DNA from: Diphasiastrum complanatum
Lineage: Eukaryota; Streptophyta; Lycopodiopsida; Lycopodiales; Lycopodiaceae
Assembly: GCA_029204225.1 (NCBI GenBank)
Contig: CM055099.1
Location: 54,759,373 to 54,823,372 of the forward strand
Direction of reading: 5' to 3'
DNA length: 64,000 bases
Part shown: piece by piece, positions 33,301 through 45,300 of the stretch
Layout: each line of letters opens with the position of its first letter
How positions within the stretch are numbered: the stretch's first letter is position 1
Notes under the pieces: model-generated
Databases searched by the model: none
The model's input: only the letters and a program-made list of their open reading frames with translations
What the model was told of the DNA's origin: nothing
Position numbers and translations under genes: made by a program

Positions 33301-36300
33301 GGAAGTCACTCCAGTTGCAACTTTTGTAATTTCTTTGTTGAATAAGTTCCTAAATTTGCTAACGATCCATTCTGCTTTTTCAATTGTACCTCTTTTGTTT
33401 GACATTCAAGGGCATCGGCTAAATGAACCGTTTGTGTGAATGTGTTGTTGATGGAGCTTCAGCCACATTTGATCCTTGGGTTAATATCACAAATTGTCAA
33501 GGTAATTTTTCTACCCATTCACAGTTCGTCTTGTACACAATCTATGTTTTGAAAAGCTCCTAGCATGTGCTATTGAAGACTCTGAAACATGCATCTTTAT
33601 TATGTACCAGATCCAGCTTTTGGCTGGCGTTAACTTGAAGACAACACCTGAACTTGCTGAAATGCTTGATGACACTGAGGTGAGGCATGCGAGTTTATGC
33701 GTCAGTCGTTATGCAATGATTTGGCAAGGATCAGCATATCCAATGATCTTTCAATTGTAATTATCAATCTACTAGGATATTCTTTGTACATTCATGTTAA
33801 AGTGTTCAAATATATCTCTTATCGTGCTGACTTTTTGTTAATTAGCTCTTTTAAGTATTTGACTGTGCAGCTTATGTTTCTGCTTATCTGCTTTTTGGAG
33901 AAGTGGAGTAGAATGGTGAACAAGAATGACCTTTTGATACCATTTGTAGTCAAATTATTATTGATATTTTTTTGTACCTTCGTAATACACCAAACCTTTA
34001 TGCAAAGTGGATTGTTCCAAATGATGTACAGAACATACAAGTCTTGCCATCATAGGATCTAGCGCACATCTTAGAGAGAAGCAAGTTCACTTACATGTCT
34101 CGAGATTCACAAAGAATGTACAATTGGACATTCTCACCATCATGATTATTCTTGTTATGTTTTCTTGGTGATGGTTAGGAAGTAGAGGAGCTCCTGAATC
34201 TTCCTGCGGAGAAGGTTCTACTGAGATGGATGAACTATCACTTAAAGAAAGCAGGCTACCAGAAGGAAGTTACAAACTTTGCTTCAGATGTCAAGGTATG
34301 CCATAAGCACAGGCTTAAAGAGTAATTTGTCATTGAAAACTAGTTTGTGGACTGATTGCCTATTATGTTAACTTTGTACGATCTTTAGACTGCTAAACCA
34401 GGACCAAAGGTAGTTTATAAATGACATATACTGCCTCTGAATGAAAGCACATAGTTTTCAGCTACTTGTTGAAGTCCTTTGAGAAGCATTGAGCAGCAAA
34501 TTAATGTCTCACCTCTATGGTTGACTTCATGTGTATGCCAATGTTAGAATTGATTGAAGAATTAGCTTGCAGATGTCCAAGAGAAATTCAAGTCACATTT
34601 CAGTCCTTATTTCCATGATGTGAATATGTTTGAGCATTTTAGTTTAAGGTGGCAATGTTGCAGCGGATTTTTTAAAAAGAAAACAATAAATGGCCTAAAA
34701 AAATATGTTAATAGTAGCAGAATTTTTTTTACATATTGTCAACAATTTCACACACCCCACAATTCTGTTTTTTTGAAAAAATAGAGAAAAAAAAATAGTG
34801 CACATTCCAGGAAACCCTAATGGAATTCCCCAAATCGCGTTCCGGAATGAAACGTGCAACACTGGGTGTAAGATGTGTAGGATATGTTTCCTCTTAACAG
34901 TTGGTATGCTGTCTTTGAGTACAGGACAGTGAGGCCTATACCGTGCTTCTACATGCTTTGGCACCCGAGGGTTGCAACCTTACGCCATTGAATGAAAAAG
35001 ATCTATATGAAAGGGCAAAGGCAGTCCTGGTACAGGCAGAGAAGATCAATTGCCGCAAGTATCTGACGCCCAGAGATATTGTTGATGGCTCGGCAAACCT
35101 GAATCTTGCTTTTGTTGCACACCTTTTTCACCAAAGGTAATCCTCTATGTCTCTTGGTCATTTGTGGCACATGATTTCTTGGGGATGGGGGGATGGGGGG
35201 TGTGGGTTACATTTATTATATAGATTTGAATGCAGGTATTTATTCTGCCTATTATTTGTTGGAGACTGTGCTGACAGACATTTAAAGCATTTCACGAAGA
35301 TTATCAAATTGTCCATGGAACATTATAGTGGAAATGTGACAAATCAGTGTATTTATGATTGAAGACTGTCTTTTTTTTTGAAGTTATTAAAAGCAATGAG
35401 CTTTGGAACTCAGTAAGTATTACCAGTCGCAAAATCCTTAAAGTGAATTCATTCCAGCCCTTGTAGAAAGTGCAGTATTTCAGCTTGATGATTACAAGCA
35501 ATGTCATATCAATGAAACATAAATGGCAGGGCTCAAACAAGAGTTCGTTCATTGTTTGCATAAGCATTTTCTGTTTATATTAAAATACAGTTTGCTAGTC
35601 ACTGCATATTCACAGAGACATTACGTGAGACTTGTTTAATCTACGGTAAACAGTTCACATAGGAAATTTAACAGATCCTACTTGAGTACTGTAAGATTTT
35701 GTTCAGGATTGAAGCTTAGTGAGATACGAGAAACTAATAGGGTTTAATTTTTATGAATGTCTTCATGCCACTCAGTTTACATATAGACTGGAAAGAAGAC
35801 ATCGGCTACTCTACATCAAACACATTATTGAAAGCATAGTGAATGATGCGAGGACTTTGACATTCAGTCATATCCTTGTCATCCTTTATTGTTGTAAACC
35901 AAATATCAGCTTTAACTTTTGCTCCCTCAAACTTATTCTTGAAGATGGCTTTCAATGGGACTTGGTGATGAGCTCTAACTATTGCTCCACCTTCCTGTTT
36001 GGAGACAATCTGTTTTGACATGCATCCCAAGGTCTTGTGATTTCTGTTGACTTAAATGCATCGATGCCCAAGGTCTTTCCATTTCTATTTGACTTAGAGA
36101 GAGTAGTGATGCCAATCAATTAAATTGGTCATGTATACAAGAACACAACCAACTCTGCGCTTGATGGAATTTAGGATTACTCCTGTAATGCCTTAGAATC
36201 AGGAATATCAGCACTCTTGATTTGGGTAATATCAAGAAGTTACAATATTGCAGATCATAGTGTAAGTAACACATGTGCCAATATCCATAACCTCATACTT

Positions 36301-39300
36301 TGCTCTTAACATAAGTGCAAATCTCATATACAAACCTTTATATAAGATTTGCACTTGAAGATGATTGACATTATCTTATCCTATTGCCTTTTTTCCCTTA
36401 GTACAAGGATTTACTGTTGAAAAGATTGGAATTGGGATGAGGTTGAGATCAAGCTTATCCTTACAGGAAGGTAAAACTCCTGTCAAAGTGAAGTAACTTT
36501 TTATCCCTCATCATGAATCATGAAACATATCTTGGTATGCTCTACTTAACAGAATAATTTGCAATTAAGGACTTGACCAGAAAAGTTTTGGCCACACACA
36601 AGTCATAAGGAACCAAATAATTACTGGGGTCGTGATATTCAAAGAAATACTATGAGGCAGACACCAAGAAGCTAAGTTTTATCTCTGATCTTCTAAAGCA
36701 TTCACCTCGAAAATGTTAAGATAGCATAAAACCATCCAAATGTGTTATCTGAAGGATTCAGATAATCGAATAATTTGTTTGACCTTTTTTCTGTGAATGT
36801 TTGAGCTGCTAGTTCTGATAATCTGGTCTCTATGTAAAGAACTTAATGGCATTAGCAAAGTGCCGCTGGCATTTGGAAAACAGGGACTCTTCAATGCCAA
36901 AAGCACTGATAGATAAATCAGGTGGAGTTGGTTGGAGTCCTAGAATATGCTGAGCTAGCTTGAAGCTTACTAAACATTGTTTTCCTCACGTTGTTTAGAA
37001 TTTGATGGATGATGGGTTATGGACACTAGAATGTATAGGTATTGAGTGTAGGCAAGTTATTAGTGGCATTCTTGGGTCTCACAGTGCAGTTCTTAATCAC
37101 CTTCGTGGTGATGGACATTCCAGAGTCACCTTCTGCCTATCGCGAATTAAAGGGAAGGAAACTACAACCCAACCCGATGATGAGCTACCCGATGCTGCCT
37201 TGTTTTATATTGACACAGTACCTGAATGGGCCACAGACATAGTGGAATATCTAATGCGGGGCCAACCTGACAAATCCTTACCTAAGGCGGAACAGCGGAA
37301 GCTGATTCTAAAAGCTAGACCCTATCAGCTGATTGTCGGCCAACTATATCGAAGAGGATCGGACAGTATCCTTAGAAGATGTATCCTTCCACATGAGGCC
37401 ACCTAGATTATCTCAATTTCACATGAAGGCATGGGTGTTGGTCACTTCGCATCTGGCATTACAGTTCGCAAGATCTTGCAATCAGGATGCTGGTGGCCAA
37501 CGATTCATAAGGACATGGAAGAGTACTTAAGAAAGTGTGATGTGTGCCAACGAGCTAGGAGACCAACAAGATTGAATTATGATCTACTACATGCAGTTCT
37601 AGCTCAAGCACCATTCGAGAAGTGGGGATTGGACTACATCGGTCCTATCCACCCAGCTGCAAGAAGTTCACAAGCCCGATATATCATCGTGGCTACGGAT
37701 TGTCTCACCAAATGGGTAGAAGCCAAAGCAGTGTGAACCACTGATGCAAGAGCTACTGCTAAGTTCTTAACTTCTTATATGAAAACATCATTGTGCGCTT
37801 CGGATTCCCAGTGGAGATAGTCAGCGATTGCGGAAGTCATTTCGTCAATGAGAACATCAAGGTCCTATTGGAAGAATTCTTCGTGATCCATCGATTCAGC
37901 ACACCTTATTATCCTCGAGGTAATGGACAGGCAGAATCATCCAACAAGATCCTGTGTAGCGTTATCACGAAAACAGTGGAGCTAGCAGATCCGATTGGGA
38001 ACACACAAGTTACATGCTGCGCTGTGAGCATTCAAGACAAGATACAAGAGAAGCACTGATCAAACGCCATTCCAACTGGTCTATGGTCATGATGCAGTAA
38101 TGCCAGTAGAGTTTTTGGTGCCATCGTTGAGGGTTGCTGTAACATAGCGCCTTGATGAATCCAAATCTCTACAACTACGCCATGACGCCTTACACAAACT
38201 TTGCGAGACACGCATACTGGCTGTGCATGCCCTAGCAGCCGAGAAAGCACGACGCAAGGCATGGCATGATCGCCGATTACACAAGAAGGATCTTCGTTCC
38301 GGAGATCTGGTACTCATGTATAAAACCAAGGCAATTAAGGGAAAGTTGAAGTTCATAGGCGAAGGCCCGTACCGCGTTAAGGAGATCCTTAGCCATGGAG
38401 CCATGAACCTCAAACAACTAGATGGGACACCATTTGATGCACCCATCAACAGTAGCCGCTTGCACAAGTACTGGCCACCACAGTGACGCAGATCTAGCTT
38501 GGTGATGACAGAGAGCGCTTACATGGAACAGATCCCGCCTTATACAAGTCATCACAGCCAAATCTAACGAAATCAAGCCAGATCTAATGAGATCTAGTCA
38601 TATCAAACAAAATTTAGCAAGATTCGGCAAGATCTGAACAAATCGGGCAAGATCCAACAAGATCCAAGTAGGATCCAGATCCAGATAGGATCAGAAGCGT
38701 AGCAAATCACCATTAGGTACCACTTAGCCTCAAAAAATGAAGATCTGATTTGAAGATCTTAAAGAAAATACCAAAAATAGAGGTAAAAATCACTTAAACT
38801 GATGGATCAGCAACTAGATCTTCATAAGAACTCTCGCAGAAGCCTCCATAGTCAGATCTGACCTAGATGGACCCACAGAAATCTCTGCGAGAGTTACTTG
38901 TGAAAAATAAGTCCAAAAAGAGCCTCTGCGAGAGTTTAGAGTCCCAGACATGAGGGTCCGGGCCGGACGCGGGCATTCCGCGTCCGGCGTCCGGACCAGG
39001 ACACGTCCGACCCCCGGACGCGGGGTCGGACGCGTCCATATTTTTTTGATTTTTATATATTTATTTTTAATTTTTTAACACAAATAAAAAATAATTAAAA
39101 AAAAAATAGCAGACACGTCCGGGGACTTGGACGCACCCCTGGCGCGTCCACGTTCCGATGCGCGTTCGCGTCCGGGGTCCGCCACCTTAGGTTCAGACAA
39201 GCAGAATCTAAAGGAACCTTCGCAGGAGGGCATCAAGATCTTCAAACCAACCTTCGTAGACAGCAAAAATGGAATCAGAGCAGCGAAATTGACCTACTTA

Positions 39301-42300
39301 TATGGTCAGATCTTGAAAATCAAGTAAATGGAGCAAGTTGTGTGAGAGTTCCCTCCCTGAGAGATTCAACCCTCGCAGAGCATGCAGAACCCTCTTAGAA
39401 CCTTCGCAGGGTAGTCAAATCAACTCAGGAACTCTCGTAGGCTTCTCTAGGATCTTAGAATTATGTGAAGAAGGTCCTTGCAAAATTTGGTCTGGAACTG
39501 AGCAGTGGAAAGTGCACTTCTCCTAGTACGCACTCAAATTCTCCTCTATATAAGGGGGGAATTCGAGTCATTTGGCACTTCATGCAACGAAGCTCTTGCC
39601 GAAATTTCAATTGAATTTCCAACGTTCTCTGTTTGCGACCAAACTTCACACACGCTTTCATATCTTTTCTGTTACGGAGACGTTTCATACAGAGACAGTT
39701 GGACTATTGACACACTTTTTGTACTCAGTGGGGTTTGGGGTGAACCTCTCGAAGACCAAAGTTATGGTCTTCAATACCTCTCGGGCCTTCATGCAGCGCT
39801 AGGAGCTTATCTTCGATGGACAGTCCCTAGAGGTGGTTTCTTCATACACTTACCTGGGCGTGCTCTTCTCTGGTCCTACCTTCAGTATGAGACAGGCGGC
39901 TACTTCTAGACTTGGGAAGGGCCACTCTTCCCTAGTCCAGCTGGAGAGATTCTGCTTCCGCAAGTCTACTCGTGATGCTCCGAGTAAGTGCAGACTGTTT
40001 GATACCATCGTCACCCCCTCAGCCTTGTATGCTGCAGAGATATGGTGCACAGGATTATCATCTTCACACTGGTCCAGCATTTCACGCTTACAGACCACCA
40101 TGTTGGCTCGCATGATCCGAGCGAAGCCCTCGGTTCCCCATGAGATCATCCTTGCAGAGTGAGTTTGCCACCCCCTCTATTCGGATTGAGGCTGCCTTCC
40201 AGCTTATCACGTACATCCAGCGAGCTCAGGCACTTCCTGATACCGAACAGAGATATACTCGGATTGCACTCATGTCCTCTCATCACCTTCAGACTCGGGG
40301 ATACCGGCTATCATGGTTCTCTCAGGCATCACACTTTGTTACGAGCTCGTAACCAGTGCCGAACCCTAGGGAACACAGATAGGTCAGATACCACAGTCAG
40401 GGTCGTGTCCAGTGTACATGACCAACAGGGCAAGACAGTGTGAGTAGTGTTACGAGCTCGTAACCAGTGCCGAACCCTAGAGAACACAGATAGGTCAGAT
40501 ACCACAGTCAGGGTCGTGTCCAGCGTACATGACCAACAGGGCAAGACAGTGTGAGTAGTGTGCCCCAGCACGGTCCATAGCCATGGCGGGCCTAACACAG
40601 CCTAGGGACCCTGTCAGCAGGATAGGGCCCCCAGTTGGGTCCCGACGTGCAGTCGGCCACGTCAGTGCCACATGGCCGACACTTGGCAGTAGCATGCTAC
40701 CAGTCCTCACACTGGGCTAGGAGGGGCTTACTCTATATCAGGGAGTAGGCAAGGTTGGGTGGATCAGTTAGTGTTTGCCCTACTGTGGTGTTAGGATCTA
40801 TTACACTGGTATCAGAGCCATCTCCATCCTAGGGAGTTCAGGACAGCAGTAGAGAAAGCTATCAGAAGATAGGAAAGATTTCTCAGATTCTCAGGAAAGA
40901 ATTGAGGAGGAAAATCGCTGTAGGAACAGCTTTCAAATCCTTGAAATTTGCTGGGAATTTACAGTTGTTTGAGGCACAATCCCTTGTAGAAGCTCAGCGC
41001 TGAAAAATCAGGGATTTACCCTTGATTTTTATGTATCAGTTGTGGATTTTTGAGCACATTTTATATAGAAAACGTGGAGCAGGTCCAGCGCTGCCAAATT
41101 GGGTGGAAACTTCGAATTTGGAGTGAAATTTTCTGGAATTTGGAGCGGATCTGAGACAGAATCGTGGGTGCAGGTCCAGCGCTGAAGGTCTTTGGCAGGA
41201 ACCACAAGTTTGCAACTGTTTTGGGTCCTAAAACGGGAATTTTGGAGCAAAAAGTATACACCTCAGACAGCGAGGGAAGGGGCCAAGACGATCAGAAGTT
41301 TGTTTCTTTTTCTTGGTACCTTGATCTCTGATTTTTCCGGACAGCAGATCTGAAAGCAGTGGAGGAAGAGCTGAAAGGGCTTTTCTTGATTCTTTCTTTG
41401 GAAGTACAGTCCTCAGAAACAGCTAAGTCATCTTTCCTTTCCCTTGTACAGTTGTAAATTAGTCTTTTAGACTTTTTTCCTTCAGAAGTTAAGGTAGCTC
41501 TCTTTCAGTTTCGAAGATGACCACTCCTCAGGGACCTGATCAACCCCAGGAGAGAGGCTTCGACGAACTTGAAACAGAAGCCTTGGCTTACAGAAAAGGG
41601 AAGGAACCCATGGAAGTAGAAGAACAGGAACAGTTCGCCGAAGAACTTGACGAACTAGTTACCAAGGAGCAGTTCCTCCAATTGGTAACAGAAGTGGATG
41701 AACTGAAGCTGGCATTAGCCAATTTCAAGTCCAGTGTGGACGACTCGTTCGCTGAACTCAAAAACTTGATTTTGAGCTCCGCGAAAGGAAGCCTTCCCTC
41801 CACTTCTCAGTTATCCCCTTCTCCACTTCCATCAGTTTCGGGTGAGACTTTACGGTCTCACCCCAGTGTTTTTAAAGATTTAAAGCCTCCTACTTTTAAT
41901 GGGGAAGAGAAGGATAGAAATGCAGATATTCTACAAACCTTCCTCAGCAAATGGAAGAACATTCATGCTCTTAAACAGACCCCTGACCATTTGCAAGCAA
42001 TTGAGGCCAGTCTTTCTTTAGGGCCTATGGCCTATAAGTGGTGGTTAAATCTCCAGGAGACTGGGCAGACTCCCCGGTCATGGAAAGCTTTTGAAGAAGC
42101 TTTCCTAAGAGAATTTCTACCAGAGAATGAACTTGATAGAGCCTGGGAAGCCTGGGAAAGAACAGTAATGGACAAGTCCCTCATCCAATATATCTCGCAG
42201 TATCGAGAAGCAATTTTAAAGATTAAAAATATGGATGACTATCAAAAAATCAGGGGATTTGTCCGTGGCCTCAAAGATGAATATAAAGTAGAGGTCCAGA

Positions 42301-45300
42301 GAAACTCGCCTACTACCCTTGAGCAAGCTCTCAGATATGCTCAAATCTATGATGATTCAGTGGGTAGGAAGAGAGCGAGACAGCAACCACTTTCTGAGCA
42401 GCTTCCTCAGAAAGACTTTCAATTTAAAAAGAAATTTTTAAAAAGAAAGAAAGAAGATAAATTTAAAGGTGAAGCTCCTCAGAAACGCCCTTCACTCATA
42501 CAGCCCTTAAAACCAGATGATTTTGAGAAAGCCAAACAAGAACGTTTGTGCTTTGTGTGTATGGGCAAGGGACACACAGTCAGACAGTGTCCCAAGGGGC
42601 CTTTCACTAAAAAAGATAAAAAACAAGTTCATCTTGTTCAAACTGTATGTTTCCCCAGTGACTCGGCAGCTTCCGAGATCAAAGTGTATCATGAAGATCA
42701 TGAACACTGTTGCCAGCTGACCTCTGCAATGCTAGCGAGACCCTTCAGCTTTGGGCCGCATGACCTAGTACGTATGCATGGAAAAGTTGGTAACCAGTCA
42801 GTAAGAGTCATGGTTGATGATGGGGCAACCCATAATTTCATCAATCACACCCTGGTTAAAAAGCTTAAACTACCAGAAGTACCTAGTCAGCATAGGTACA
42901 TAGTTTCATTAGCTAAGGGTGAAGATAAAAAAATATGGGAAACTATGGTGAGTAAGTTAAATCTTGGTATTCAGGGGTACCAAGATCAAATAAACTTTCA
43001 GATAATGCACCTGGATCGAACAGACATTGTTCTCGGGAGAGATTGGCTCTACAGTTTAGGACCTTCCCTCCACAGAAACTATCAGGAGAACACCCTCAGC
43101 TTTCAGTATAAAGGCCGAGAGATCCAGTTGCATGGGGAGCATGATGTTCCCAACAGCCCTATGGTCTGCAGTTCAGAGCTCTGTCAGCTAATCGGAGACG
43201 AAGACCATCAGGTATTCTTATGTGACTTTCAGTTTATTCCTGAAGTTTCTATTTCCAGTTCTATTCAGCAGAAAATCAGTAAATTAGAAACTTTATTGTC
43301 TAAATTTAAAGATGTTTTTCCTGAAGATTTGCCACATGGTTTACCACCTAGCAGAGAGGTAGATCATGTAATAAACCTAGTACCAGGTACAGCACCTGTT
43401 TCTAAACCTCTGTATCGGGTCAGCCGAACAGAGGATGAAGAAATAACTAGGCAGTTAACAGACTATCTTGGGAAAGGCCAAATTCAGACCAGTAGTTCAC
43501 CATGGGCCTCACCAGTCCTATTGGTGAAAAAGAAAGAGGGGTCTATGCGTCTTTGCGTAGATTACAGAGCCCTCAATAAAGTCACAATTAAGAATAAATA
43601 CCCTATGCCTCGGGCAGACGAGTTGTTTGATCAACTCGACGGGGCTAAGTTTTTCAGTAAAATAGACCTTAGATCGGGATATCATCAAGTCCGTATAAAA
43701 TCGGAAGATGTCTCGAAAACAGCTTTTAGGACTCGTCACGGTCATTATGAGTTTAAGGTGATGCCATTTGGGCTCACAAATGCTCCAGCTACCTTTATGA
43801 CCTTGATGAACAGTGTCCTCAGACCATACTTGGGAAAGTTTGTAGTCGTATTTTTAGATGACATCCTCGTCTACAGCAAAACGAGGAAGGAGCATCTAAA
43901 ACACCTCAGAAAGGTGTTTCGACTGCTCAGAAAGCATAAGCTTTATGCTAAACAATCCAAGTGTGAATTCTTCGTTGAAGAAGTAGCATATTTGGGTCAC
44001 ATTATCTCTTCAGATGGGATTAAGATGGACCCAAATAAGGTTAAAGCCATACTCAGTTGGCTGAGACCTCAGAATATTTTGGAACTTCAAATCTTTCTTG
44101 GTCTGGCGGGATATTACAGACGATTTGTCAAGGAATATGCTCAGATAGCAGTCCCTATGACAAATCTTCTTAAGGGGAAGGGAAAGGAGTTCATTTGGGA
44201 GTCCGCACAACAGGAGAGCTTTGATGCTCTCAAAACAGCCTTAGCTACAGCACCAGTCTTAAAAGTCGTCGACCCCAATCAGCCATTTGTGGTCGAAACA
44301 GATGCTAGCGACTTTGCAGTAGGCGCTGTGCTAACTCAGGGTGGACGACCAGTTGCGTTCGAGAGTAAAAAACTCGAGCCAGCTCAGACTAGGTACAGTG
44401 CCTATGAAAAGGAACTCTTTTCTATAGTCCATGCCCTTAAGACTTGGAGGCATTATTTGTATGGTGCCAACTTTGAGGTCCTGACAGACCATGAGAGTCT
44501 CAGATACCTTTGCAATCAACCTGAGCTTAGAGGTCGGAAAGCTCGTTGGGCAGAGTTGATGCAAGAGTTTGACATGTCTATCAGATATAGGCGTGGAAAA
44601 TTCAATACAGTAGCAGATGCCCTTAGCAGAATGCCTATGATAAACGAGCTGAGTTTTACTCAGATTCGTAATGAGTTACTCGAGTCCTTGAGAGGGAAAT
44701 GCCAGCATGATGCATTCTTCTCTATTATCTGGAACTCAGTCCAGAACAGACAGCTACAGACTCCAGAACCAGTTCCCGGGGCTGGTGCCAGTTCATCCAA
44801 GAATACGGCAGCTTCCGTTGAGGATGATGATGAGTCCGAGTATACGTCGTCAGATGACGTTGAGGATTCTGAGCCTGTATTACCCAAGCAAACCCCAGTG
44901 GTTGAGGGTCAGTTGACTCAAGGATTCAAATGGAAACAGTATTCCATTCAGGATGAGTACTTGCTCTATAGAGATAGAGTATGTGTCCCCAATTCAGAGG
45001 ATTATAGGCAGCAGGTCCTATATGAATGTCATGACAATCCTAGCGCGGGACACCCAGGCATACAGAAGACCTATGAGCTTCTTCGTAGGCAATTTTTCTG
45101 GCCCAGTATGAAAAAGGACGTCCACCAGTATGTAACCAGTTGCCAGAAATGTCAAGTAAATAAAGCAGAGCGTTTAAAGGCAGGAGGGTTGTTGCATCCC
45201 TTAGAAATACCAGCTGGTAAATGGGAGAGTATCTCCATGGATTTTATAGTAGGCCTGCCTAAAACCCAAAAGGGTAATGACGCTATATGGGTCACAGTTG

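Larger units (their letters stand above)
37040..39714 (+). mobile_element. Internally deleted Tat-like Ty3 element in intron 8
   Basis: The left part matches the protease C-terminal region ([15 protein letters not shown], compare 7,215). It then passes directly to the pre-integrase segment ([20 protein letters not shown]): RT and RNase H are deleted. Integrase, post-integrase spacer, TATA box and the beginning of the extra-ORF leader follow to about 39,700, where LINE sequence takes over. No LTR remains. Confidence 0.82.

Noticed and set aside
35806-36030. Minus-strand 74-codon open frame in intron 8
   Set aside because: No recognisable domain, lies within an intron, and no conserved start context. 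Probably chance.
42507-42707. Antisense open frame within the chromovirus
   Set aside because: Shadow of the intact gag-pol frame; no motif.
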